DNA from: Cellulomonas sp. JH27-2
GTDB taxonomy: Bacteria; Actinomycetota; Actinomycetes; Actinomycetales; Cellulomonadaceae
Length of the DNA: 64,000 nucleotides
Assembly (NCBI RefSeq): GCF_014837175.1
Contig: NZ_JACYFR010000001.1
Span: 682,001-746,000, forward strand
Direction: 5' to 3'
Position 1 is the first letter of the stretch; each line of letters begins with the position of its first letter. Below are positions 23,764-31,390 of this stretch, piece after piece. The translations under genes and the position numbers were made by a program. The notes under the pieces were generated by a model. That model was not told the DNA's origin. It was given only the letters and a program-made list of their open reading frames with translations, and did no database searches.

Positions 23764-23794
23764 GCGCCCGTGCGGCGAGGGCCCGACGAAGCAC

Positions 23795-23832
23795 GAGCGG
23801 GGCCCGGGTCACCACGGCCCCGGACCCCGCTC
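23795..23832. terminator. Bidirectional hairpin between convergent genes
   Basis: GAGCGGGGCCCGG (23795-23807) and CCGGACCCCGCTC (23820-23832) pair at 12 of 13 positions around a 12-nt loop, just after the MMPL stop and before the pectate lyase stop at 23845. There is no T-tract, as usual in very GC-rich actinobacteria. Confidence 0.7.
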
Positions 23833-23844
23833 GCTCGGATCAGA

Positions 23845-26800
23845 TCAGCCTGCGGAGCAGCTGACCTGCGTGGACGAGCTGGGTGCGGATCCCGAGCCCG
23901 TCCAGCCGTAGGAGGTGCTCGCACCCGCGGCGAGCGCCCCGTTGTAGCCCGCGTTGGTCACCGTCAGGACGCTGCCCGACTGCGCGAACGTCCCGGACCA
24001 GCCGGTGACGGCCGCCGCGCTCGTGAGCGTCAGCGACGTCTTCCAGGACGTGAGGGCCGACGAGCCGGCCTTCACCGTCACCGACGCCTGGTACCCGCCG
24101 GGCCAGGTGCCCGTGACCGCGAGCGTCGCGGTGCAGGCGCCCGTCGAGGGCGTGGTCGTGGGCGTCGTCGTCGGCGTGGTCGGGTTGGACGACGGGCTGC
24201 TCGACGGCGTGCTCGTCGGGCTGGGCGACGCGGTCGGCGACGGGTTCGTCGTCGGCTCCGGGTTCACCCCGCCGAACGTGACCTTGAGCGTGCCGTCGGC
24301 GTTGAACGACCAGGCCAGCGCACCGGTGTACTTGCTGCACGCCGAGGCGTTGCTGCCCGACCACCAGGAGTTGTTGCCCTTGTCGGTGCCGACGATGCGG
24401 TCGTTGGCGCCGCTGTTGCAGGACACGTTGCCGCTGAACACCGACGTGCCGGCGTCGAAGCTGAAGTTCCGCTCCGCGTTCCCGACGCTCACGTTGTTCG
24501 AGATCGTCATCGAGCCCGGGTTGCTGTTGTAGGTGAACCCGTGGTGGCCGTTGTTGACGGCGTAGCTGTTCGTCACCACGTGGTTGACCTTGATGTCCTC
24601 GCCGCCGAGCTTGAACCCGTTGCGGTCACCGGCGCCGGCCTGGCCGCCGTTGCTCAGGGTGCCGTTGCCGAAGGACAGCGAGTGCTGGATCGTCACCGGG
24701 CTGATGGCCCCGGTGTCGGTCTTCGTGTACAGGTCCCAGCCGTCGTCGATGTTGTTGTGCGAGACGGTGTCGCGGAACACGTTGCCGGGACCCACGGTCA
24801 GCTTGGCCGCGAAGCCGTCGGCGTCCTCACCGTCGGAGTCCGCGTTGTCGTGCGACTCGGACGTGACGATCAGGTTGTTCGACGGCCAGTCGGCCTTCGG
24901 GGTGTCGGACGCGGCGCGGGAGATCTGCAGGCCCGAGTCGCGGTTGTAGGCCACGACGGTGCGCTCGACGATGTTGTTGCTGCCGCCGATCGAGATGCCG
25001 TTGTCACCGGCGTGATGGACCGTGATGCCGTAGATCCGCCAGTAGTCGGCGTTGAGCGAGAGGCCGCGCGCGGCCGGGTCCTCGCTCTGCGCGGAGAAGT
25101 CGAGCACCGGCTTCTCGCCCGGGTACGCCGAGAGCAACGTCCGGTCGCTCGACAGGCCGTCGGCCGTGATCAGGATGGTCGACGAGAGGTTGTACGTGCC
25201 GCCGCGCAGGAAGATCTCCCCGCCCGGGGTGACCCGGCTGATCGCGGACGCCAGCGTGGTGGGTGCGGACAGCGTGCCCGCCGCGCTCGCCGTGCCCGTC
25301 GGGGCGACGTAGATCGTGCCCGACGAGGGCTGCGGCGTGGTGGTCGGGCTCGTCGTCGGTGTCGTCGTCGGGCTGGTGGTCGGCGAGGTCGTCGGCGACG
25401 TCGTCGTCGATCCCGCGTAGGTCTGCAGCTCCGCGACCTGGGGCGTACCGCTGGCCGAGGTGATGCTCAGGGTGACCTTCTTCAACGAGGTCGACGAGAA
25501 CGAGACGGCCCCCGCGCCGCTGCCGGACTTCAGGACGGCACCGGTGTCACCGTTGAGGATCTGCCACGAGCCGATGCGACCGGTGGCCCCCGGGGACTCG
25601 ACGATCACCACGGAGGAGATCGTCTGCGCCGACGACCACTTCACCGAGATCGTGCCGGTGCTGCCGCTCGGCGACCAGTAGGTCGACGTGTTCCCGTCGA
25701 CGACGTTGCCGTAGCTCGTGCCGGTGGCCTTGCTCGAGCCGTCGGCGCCGGCGCCGATGCTGAGGTTGGTGCCCGTCGGCGTGGTGGTCGGGCTGCTGGT
25801 CGGGTTGGTGGTCGGCGACGTCGTCGGCGTCGTCGGGTTGGTGGTCGGCGTCGTCGGGCTCGTCGTCGGCGTCGACGGCGAGCAGGACCCGTCGGAGACC
25901 TTCAGGCCCTTGCCGACGCCTGCGGTCGACGCGAGCAGGTTCGGCACGCAGCTCGCCGCGTCCAACGTGTAGGCGTAGGGCACGGAGATCGACGTCGTCG
26001 ACGTGACGTTCGGCCCGGCCGGGTTGTTCTCCGAGTCCTTGGCGGTCCACGTGACGTTGTCGAAGATGTTCCCGGCCACCTGCCACGTGCCGGCCAGGTC
26101 GGTGTAGAACGTGCCCAGCGGGTCCTGGGAGTCCTGGAAGTAGTTGTTCTCCACCTTGGCCTTGCCGCCGTTGCGGGGGTTGATCCCCGACTTGGCCAGG
26201 CGCAGGTAGTGGTTGTCGTACATGTGGGCCGTGCCCGCGCGCAGCAGCGGCGTGCGGGAGTCGATGTCCTGGTACAGGTTGTGGTGGAACGTGACGAAGC
26301 CGTTGTCCGAGTCGCTGTCGCTGGACCCGATGAGGCCGCCGCGACCGGAGTTCTTGAGGACGCTGTAGGACAGCGTCACGTACTTCGTGCTCGCCTTCAT
26401 GTCGAACAGGGCGTCGTAGCCCTCGTCCTCGCCGCCCGACGCCTCGAGGGCCACGTGGTCGACCCAGACGTTGTGGACGTTCGTCTCCATGCCGATCGCG
26501 TCGCCGCCGTTGGAGGTGGGCGAGCCCGACTTCTTGACGTTCTTGACGTTGACGTTCTGGATGATGATGTTGCTGGACTCGCGGATGTGGATGCCGACCT
26601 GGTCGAAGACCGCGGTGCCGACGCCGAGCAGCGTGACGTTGCTGATCTGCTTGAGCTCGATCACCCCGTCCGCCGTGTTGCAGCTCGAGCCCGACACCTT
26701 CTTGGTGTTGTCGACGGTGATCGTGCCCGTCACCTGGATGATGATCGGCGTGCTGGAGCTGGCCCGGTTGCACAGGGCGGTGTGGATAGCCGTGCCCGTG

Positions 26801-26982
26801 CTCGCCTGGACCACCGCGCCGCCGGACCCGCCGGAGGTCCCGCCGTTCTGGGATGCGTAGCCGTTCGCGACGTTCGTGGCCGCCTGGGCCGTCGTCGTCG
26901 CCACGGCCGTCAGGCCGATCGCTGTTGCCAGGGCCACCGTGGACCCGACCGCGGTCAGTCGCGCTGCGACTGCTCGTCTCAT
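23845..26982 (-). CDS. Secreted four-module pectate lyase (PL1 / F5-8C-like / PL9 / CBM2)
   Basis: 1045 residues, extracellular pectin degradation by beta-elimination. The start at 26982 has GAGG 6 nt upstream; the signal peptide ends at AQA-AT (about residue 34). Residues 35-367 are a PL1 pectate lyase with WVDHVALEA, the RTPLLRAG segment and GGINPRNGGKAKVENN. A Thr/Pro linker leads to a F5/8-type-C/CBM32-like module (405-525). A PL9 parallel beta-helix spans about 556-900, with the NGFKLGG motif that holds the catalytic Lys (K791) in PL9. A Ser/Pro/Thr linker and a CBM2 cellulose-binding module (948-1045, Cys949/Cys1042) end the protein. Confidence 0.92.
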   Translation of the reverse strand: MRRAVAARLTAVGSTVALATAIGLTAVATTTAQAATNVANGYASQNGGTSGGSGGAVVQASTGTAIHTALCNRASSSTPIIIQVTGTITVDNTKKVSGSSCNTADGVIELKQISNVTLLGVGTAVFDQVGIHIRESSNIIIQNVNVKNVKKSGSPTSNGGDAIGMETNVHNVWVDHVALEASGGEDEGYDALFDMKASTKYVTLSYSVLKNSGRGGLIGSSDSDSDNGFVTFHHNLYQDIDSRTPLLRAGTAHMYDNHYLRLAKSGINPRNGGKAKVENNYFQDSQDPLGTFYTDLAGTWQVAGNIFDNVTWTAKDSENNPAGPNVTSTTSISVPYAYTLDAASCVPNLLASTAGVGKGLKVSDGSCSPSTPTTSPTTPTTNPTTPTTSPTTNPTSSPTTTPTGTNLSIGAGADGSSKATGTSYGNVVDGNTSTYWSPSGSTGTISVKWSSAQTISSVVIVESPGATGRIGSWQILNGDTGAVLKSGSGAGAVSFSSTSLKKVTLSITSASGTPQVAELQTYAGSTTTSPTTSPTTSPTTTPTTSPTTTPQPSSGTIYVAPTGTASAAGTLSAPTTLASAISRVTPGGEIFLRGGTYNLSSTILITADGLSSDRTLLSAYPGEKPVLDFSAQSEDPAARGLSLNADYWRIYGITVHHAGDNGISIGGSNNIVERTVVAYNRDSGLQISRAASDTPKADWPSNNLIVTSESHDNADSDGEDADGFAAKLTVGPGNVFRDTVSHNNIDDGWDLYTKTDTGAISPVTIQHSLSFGNGTLSNGGQAGAGDRNGFKLGGEDIKVNHVVTNSYAVNNGHHGFTYNSNPGSMTISNNVSVGNAERNFSFDAGTSVFSGNVSCNSGANDRIVGTDKGNNSWWSGSNASACSKYTGALAWSFNADGTLKVTFGGVNPEPTTNPSPTASPSPTSTPSSSPSSNPTTPTTTPTTTPSTGACTATLAVTGTWPGGYQASVTVKAGSSALTSWKTSLTLTSAAAVTGWSGTFAQSGSVLTVTNAGYNGALAAGASTSYGWTGSGSAPSSSTQVSCSAG

Positions 26983-27156
26983 CACTTGCCTCACCTTCGT
27001 CACTGAATGCGGGGTGTGACTGCGCGCGCACGCAGCGGCGGACCGTCCGCCGGTTGAGGGTGTGTGGCATTGCCGTCGCAGCGGGCCCGCAGGGGTGCGG
27101 GCCGCCGACGTGGCGCTCGTGCGCGCACCGGCCTCGAGGCGGAGGGACCGACTCTC

Positions 27157-27170
27157 GGTAACCGGTTTCC
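27157..27170. promoter_or_regulatory. LacI-type operator of the pectate lyase gene
   Basis: GGTAACCGGTTTCC is a 14-bp palindrome with 6 of 7 pairs and the AACCGGTT centre common in LacI-family sites. On the minus strand it starts 2 nt after the -10 box and so covers the transcription start, the classic repressor position. The regulator is not in this window. Confidence 0.7.
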
Positions 27171-27172
27171 CG

Positions 27173-27201
27173 ATCGTAGGATGACGCTTACCGGGATGCA
27201 A
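27173..27201 (-). promoter_or_regulatory. Sigma-70-type promoter of the pectate lyase gene
   Basis: Read on the minus strand, TTGCAT (27201-27196) and TACGAT (27178-27173) are separated by exactly 17 nt. This is the best housekeeping-type promoter in the window. Confidence 0.7.
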
Positions 27202-27362
27202 CGGACAACGCGGGCCTAAAGGTTTAGCAGGTACCGCGCCCGGCTCCGTCCGTCCGCGATCAGACGCTCGTGGTCCGCCTCCCGTCGCCCGTCTCGCCGC
27301 CCGACGCGACGTGGCGTCGTCTCGGCGCGCGGGGGTCGCTCATCGCCGCGATACTCACCACC

Positions 27363-28307
27363 GTGACCTCACCCGCACCCGCCTCTGTCCAGCGCCTCGG
27401 CGACGAGCCCCTGCGCTCGGCGGTGATCGTCAACCCCAACCGCGTCGACGGCACCGACCAGCTCCGCGCCGACATCACCGAGCGCCTGGCCGGAGCCGGC
27501 TGGCCCGAGCCGCTGTGGCTCGAGACGACGGCCGACGACCCGGGCCGCGGCCAGGCCGAGCAGGCGGTCGCAGAAGGCGTCGACGTGGTGTTCGTCTGCG
27601 GCGGCGACGGGACGGTCCGCTCGGCCATCGAGGGCCTCGCGGGAACCGACGCGGCCCTCGCGGTCCTGCCCGGCGGGACGGGCAACCTTCTCGCCGGCAA
27701 CCTCGAGCTCCCGACCGACGCGATGGACGGCGTCGACGTCGCGCTCGCCCGGGGCCGCCGCGCCGTCGACGTGGGCGACGTGGACGGGCAGTCGTTCGCC
27801 GTCATGGCCGGGATGGGGCTCGACGCGGCGATGATGGACGACGCCCCGACGGCGATCAAGAACGCGCTCGGCCCCGTCGCCTACGTCTTCTCCGCGCTGC
27901 GGCACGCGTTCGACAAGGAGATGCACGTCGAGGTCGTCGTCGACGGCGCACCGCCGCTGCGTCGGCACGTGCGCACGGTGCTCGTCGGGAACGTCGGCCG
28001 GCTCCAGGGTGGGCTCGACGTGCTGCCCGACGCGGAGCCGGACAGCGGCCAGCTCGACGTCGCCATCGTCGCGCCACGCAACCTCGGCCACTGGCTGCAG
28101 ATCCTGGGCGCCGTGATCCGCCGCCGCAAGCGCCTGCCCCGCCTCGAGTATCTGCGCGGCTCGCACATCGTGGTCCGTGCCGACACCGAGCACCCCCGCC
28201 AGCTCGACGGCGACGTCATCGAGCCCGGCCGCGTCCTCGAGGTCACCGTGCGGCCGTCGGCTCTGTGGGTCTGCGTGCCGCAGCCCGACACGCCCGAGAA
28301 GGCCTGA
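27363..28307 (+). CDS. Diacylglycerol kinase-like (DAGK catalytic domain) protein
   Basis: 314 residues. The nucleotide-binding signature FVCGGDGTVRSAIEGLAGT and LPGGTGNLLAGNL (about 79-120) identify the DAGKc/sphingosine-kinase/YegS-like lipid kinase fold, followed by the C-terminal beta-sandwich. Such proteins phosphorylate diacylglycerol or related lipids with ATP at the membrane face. The start is placed at GTG 27363, 7 nt after GATACT; the reading frame stays open upstream but that part reads as noncoding. It ends 4 nt from the convergent methyltransferase stop. Confidence 0.88.
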   Translation: MTSPAPASVQRLGDEPLRSAVIVNPNRVDGTDQLRADITERLAGAGWPEPLWLETTADDPGRGQAEQAVAEGVDVVFVCGGDGTVRSAIEGLAGTDAALAVLPGGTGNLLAGNLELPTDAMDGVDVALARGRRAVDVGDVDGQSFAVMAGMGLDAAMMDDAPTAIKNALGPVAYVFSALRHAFDKEMHVEVVVDGAPPLRRHVRTVLVGNVGRLQGGLDVLPDAEPDSGQLDVAIVAPRNLGHWLQILGAVIRRRKRLPRLEYLRGSHIVVRADTEHPRQLDGDVIEPGRVLEVTVRPSALWVCVPQPDTPEKA

Positions 28308-28310
28308 ACC

Positions 28311-28892
28311 TCAGGCCGGGCGCTCCCACACCAGCGACCAGCGCCAGTACAGGTGCCGGCGGAACCGTGCGCCCGGCAGCTCGTCGGCGACGATCGCGCG
28401 CATGCTCCCGTAGGTCTCCGGGGGCGGCCACACCGTCGGCGCCGAGTGCTCCCAGTAGCCCCGTCGGCGCGTCTGCACGGCGTTCACCGTCGCGGCGGCC
28501 AGCTCGCGCGGCGCGTCGCGCAGCCCGTCGATCCGGGCGAGCCCGACGACGACCAGGCGTCCGCCCGGGCGCACGAGCTCCGCGAACCGTCGCAGGCCCA
28601 CGCGGGCGTCGACGTGGTGGAGCGTCGCGACGGACGCGACCACGTCGGCGCTGTCGAGCGGGTACGTGAGCGCGTCGCCGAGGACGTAGTCGACTCCGCC
28701 ACCAGCGGCGCGGGCCAGGTCGATGGACGGCTGGTCGAGGTCGATGCCGACGACGCGGTCGACGTGCTCGGCCAGCTCGCGGGCCAGGACGCCCTCGCCG
28801 CACCCGATGTCCAGCGCGCTCGTCGCGCCGCGCGGGACCGCGTCCAGGACGAGCCGGTGGTAGTGCGTGTTGTGGTTCCATCGCTGGGGCAC
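28311..28892 (-). CDS. Class I SAM-dependent methyltransferase
   Basis: 193 residues from GTG 28892, which has GGGAGGG 7 nt upstream. The sequence PQRWNHNTHYHRLVLDAVPRGATSALDIGCGEGVLARELAEH includes SAM motif I, followed by GIDLDQPSIDLARA and VASVATLHHVDARVGLRRFAELVRPGGRLVVVGLAR. The N-terminal YHRLVLDAVP and the C-terminal Y-W-R-W-S-L-V-W motif are those of a common actinobacterial Methyltransf_11/25 subfamily. The methylated substrate is unknown. It ends next to the DAG-kinase gene and starts divergently from the phosphatase gene. Confidence 0.87.
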   Translation of the reverse strand: MPQRWNHNTHYHRLVLDAVPRGATSALDIGCGEGVLARELAEHVDRVVGIDLDQPSIDLARAAGGGVDYVLGDALTYPLDSADVVASVATLHHVDARVGLRRFAELVRPGGRLVVVGLARIDGLRDAPRELAAATVNAVQTRRRGYWEHSAPTVWPPPETYGSMRAIVADELPGARFRRHLYWRWSLVWERPA

Positions 28893-28958
28893 GCCTGAAC
28901 CCTCCCAGATCGGGCCCACGCCTGTCGTCGTGTCGGACCCAGGTGGCATCATGCCCAG

Positions 28959-30662
28959 GTGAGCGACCTCGGACCGACGACGCCGTCCGACCCGGCGTAC
29001 GAGCGCTTCGCGCGCCTGGTCCAGTCCTACCTGGGTGTCCCGGTCGCGCTCGTGAGCTTCGTCGGGCCGGACGGGCAGCGCCTGCCGGGCGCCCGCGGCC
29101 TGCCCGAGCCGTGGCAGTCGCGGCGTGGCACGCCCCTGTCGCACTCGTTCTGCCAGCACGTCGTCGCGCAGGACCGACCCCTGGTGGTCAGCGACGCGCG
29201 CGAGGTCGACTTCCTGCGCGACAACCTCGCGATCACCGACCTCGACGTCATCGCCTACGCGGGGTACCCGCTGCGTGACCTCGACGGGCACGCGGTGGGC
29301 TCGCTGTGCGCGATCGACGACAAGCCGCGGGCCTGGAGCGCCGAGCAGCTGGCGGTCCTGGAGGACCTGGCGCTGGCCTGCGGGTCGGAGGTGCGGCTGC
29401 GGGAGGCGGCCGCCCTCGCGCGGTCCGCCCTCCAGACGGCCGACCGCCGCTCCACGCACGTCCAGGTCCTGCTCGAGCTGTCCGAGGCGTTCACCCGGAC
29501 CCAGACGCCCGACGACGTCCTCGACGCGATGCAGCGCACGGCGCGCGACGTCGCCGGTGCCGCCCGGTCCTCGGTCGCCATCGTGCACGCGGAGCGAGGG
29601 ACGCTCTCCTGGATCCGGCACGCCGAGGTTCCCGGCTCGCCCGACGCGATCTGGGATGACGAGCCGCTGACACGCATGGAGTCCCCGGCCGTCAGCGTCG
29701 TCGTGTCGGGAAGGCCCCTGTTCTTCGAGGACGCCGAGGCGATGAGCGTCGCCTTCCCCAGCGTCACGGGCGTGGGCGGTCCCGGTGCCGCCGTGTTCCT
29801 GCCGCTCCTGACCTCGACCGCCGTGCTCGGCGGGGTCCTGCTGCGGTGGCACGAGCCGCTCACCATCGACGACGACCTGCGTGACCTGCTGCTCACCCTC
29901 GCGACCGACGCGTCCACGGCGTTCGAGCGCGCCCAGCTGCTCGCCCGCCGCGCCGACGTGGCGCACACGCTGCAGTCCGCGATGCTCTCGGATCTGCCGG
30001 CACCGGCCGGCGTCACGCTCGACGCGGTCTATCTCCCGGCCGACGTGAGCGAGCAGGTGGGCGGCGACTGGTACGACGCCATGGAGCTCGCCGACGGCGG
30101 GTTCGCGGTGGTCGTCGGAGACGTCACCGGCCACGACATGGTGGCCGCGACCCACATGGGGCAGCTGCGCTCGATGCTCCGCACCCTGCTCTGGGAGCAC
30201 GACAAGCCGCCGTCGCTGATCCTCGAGCTGCTCGACCAGGTGGACGTCGGCACCGGTCTGGACGCGACCGGCACGGCCCTCCTGGCCCGGCTCGAACCAC
30301 CGACGGAGTCCGGTGTCCGTCGCCTGACCTGGGCGTCGGCGGGCCACCCCCCGGCGTTCGTGCACCGTGCGGGCGGCGGGACCACCTTGCTCGACGCCCG
30401 CCCCGACCTGGCACTGGGGTTCATCCCCGACCGCGAGCGGCACGACCACTCGGTGCTGCTGTCCCCCGGCGACACCGTGGTGATGTACACCGACGGGCTC
30501 CTGGAGCGTCGGGACACGTCCATGGCGACGAGCATCGCGAACGCCGCGGCACAGGTGGGCTCGCTGACGGACCTGAGCGCGCAGGCCGTCGTCGACGCGC
30601 TCGGCAGCACGGGCGAGCGGCGCGACGACGTCGTCGTCCTGACGTTGCGGATCGACGACTGA
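28959..30662 (+). CDS. GAF-GAF-SpoIIE/PP2C phosphatase
   Basis: 567 residues. Residues about 10-145 are a GAF domain with the pattern PLSHSFCQHVVAQDRPLVVSDA and GYPLRDLDGHAVGSLCAIDD, and about 165-335 are a second GAF-like domain. Residues about 345-565 are a SpoIIE-type PP2C phosphatase with VGGDWYDAMELADGGFAVVVGDVTGHDMVAA and the C-terminal TVVMYTDGLLERRD and RRDDVVVLTLRID. Such proteins dephosphorylate anti-anti-sigma factors in partner-switching modules after sensing small ligands or light. No anti-sigma partner is nearby. The GTG start follows CATCAT by 6 nt and lacks an RBS. Confidence 0.92.
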   Translation: MSDLGPTTPSDPAYERFARLVQSYLGVPVALVSFVGPDGQRLPGARGLPEPWQSRRGTPLSHSFCQHVVAQDRPLVVSDAREVDFLRDNLAITDLDVIAYAGYPLRDLDGHAVGSLCAIDDKPRAWSAEQLAVLEDLALACGSEVRLREAAALARSALQTADRRSTHVQVLLELSEAFTRTQTPDDVLDAMQRTARDVAGAARSSVAIVHAERGTLSWIRHAEVPGSPDAIWDDEPLTRMESPAVSVVVSGRPLFFEDAEAMSVAFPSVTGVGGPGAAVFLPLLTSTAVLGGVLLRWHEPLTIDDDLRDLLLTLATDASTAFERAQLLARRADVAHTLQSAMLSDLPAPAGVTLDAVYLPADVSEQVGGDWYDAMELADGGFAVVVGDVTGHDMVAATHMGQLRSMLRTLLWEHDKPPSLILELLDQVDVGTGLDATGTALLARLEPPTESGVRRLTWASAGHPPAFVHRAGGGTTLLDARPDLALGFIPDRERHDHSVLLSPGDTVVMYTDGLLERRDTSMATSIANAAAQVGSLTDLSAQAVVDALGSTGERRDDVVVLTLRIDD

Positions 30663-30740
30663 CGGCACGCGGTCGAATCGGCCGACCCTCGCGCGTCATC
30701 CGGACGAGGAGGCACAGTGGGTGTCTCGGAGGAGGCGACG

Positions 30741-31088
30741 ATGGCGCGATACCTGGTGCTGCTGCACGAGGACGAGACGGCATGGGCGGCCGCGTCGCCC
30801 GACGAGCGGGCGCAGGCATACGCCGACCACGATGCCTTCGCGGCCGCGTGCGCGCGCGACGGGCACGAGATCGTCGGCGGCCTCGAGCTGCAGCGTGCCG
30901 CGACGTCGCTGCTGGTCCGCCGCGTCGACGGAGCGACCGTGGTGAGCGACGGGCCGTACGCGGAGACGGTGGAACAGCTCGGCGGGTACTACGTCGTGTC
31001 GACGTCCGACGTGCGGGGTCTCGCGTCCCTCGTGGGGACGCTGCTGAGCACCGGGACGGCCGAGCTGCGGCCGGCGGTGGACGACTGA
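30741..31088 (+). CDS. YCII/DGPF-domain protein (first of two)
   Basis: 115 residues beginning MARYLVLLHEDETAWA, with DGPYAETVEQLGGYYVV, the DGPF/YCII motif. The family has a ferredoxin-like fold and in actinobacteria is encoded next to ECF42 sigma factors, where it may act with or on the sigma factor; the chemistry is unresolved. The ATG at 30741 has GGAGGAGG upstream. An alternative GTG at 30717, also preceded by AGGAGG, would add eight residues. The stop overlaps the next gene start. Confidence 0.9.
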   Translation: MARYLVLLHEDETAWAAASPDERAQAYADHDAFAAACARDGHEIVGGLELQRAATSLLVRRVDGATVVSDGPYAETVEQLGGYYVVSTSDVRGLASLVGTLLSTGTAELRPAVDD

Positions 31089-31390
31089 TGCGGTTCGTCG
31101 TGCTGGGGTACGACGAGGTCGACGAGAGGCCCGCGACGTCCACCGCACCGCCCGAGGAGCCCGCGCCGGGGGCCGGCGCACGGGCGTCGTCAGCGCTCTG
31201 GGCCGCCCTCTCGCCGTCGTCCGCCGCGACGACCGTGCGCGACGGGGTGCTGACGCCCGGTGCGTGGCCGGGCACGGACCCGCGCCTGTCGTCAGTGTGC
31301 GTGCTGGACGCGCGTGACCTCGACGCCGTCGTCGACCTGGTGCGCGGGCTGCCGGGCGTCGTGGAGATCCGGCCCGCGGAGGCGCGATGA
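31088..31390 (+). CDS. Second small protein of the ECF42 operon (degenerate YCII-like)
   Basis: 100 residues. The start MRFVVLGYDEVDERPA and the end VDLVRGLPGVVEIRPAEA keep the beta-alpha arrangement of YCII proteins. The TPGAWPGTDPRLSSVCVLDARDLDAVVDLV region corresponds to the C-terminal half of the neighbour, but the DGPF block is poorly preserved. It lies between the YCII gene and the sigma factor with start/stop overlaps on both sides, so it is co-translated. I regard it as a diverged partner of the first YCII protein. Confidence 0.7.
   Translation: MRFVVLGYDEVDERPATSTAPPEEPAPGAGARASSALWAALSPSSAATTVRDGVLTPGAWPGTDPRLSSVCVLDARDLDAVVDLVRGLPGVVEIRPAEAR

Larger units (their letters stand above)
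26983..27362 (-). promoter_or_regulatory. Long structured leader and promoter region of the pectate lyase gene
   Basis: This 380-nt stretch holds no gene. The putative 5' UTR (about 27165 down to 26983) has two perfect hairpins: 8-bp arms at 27036-27052 (CGGCGGAC-C-GTCCGCCG) and 8-bp arms with a GGGG loop at 27084-27103. The promoter and operator are listed separately. The palindromic CTAAA-GG-TTTAG lies at 27216-27227, just upstream of the -35 box. The remaining 27228-27362 belongs to the divergent DAG-kinase-like gene. Confidence 0.6.

Noticed and set aside
23770..27006. A 1078-codon plus-strand open frame opposite the pectate lyase
   Set aside because: It is the reverse complement of the pectate lyase gene and is Arg/Val/Gly-rich with no signal, domain or RBS.
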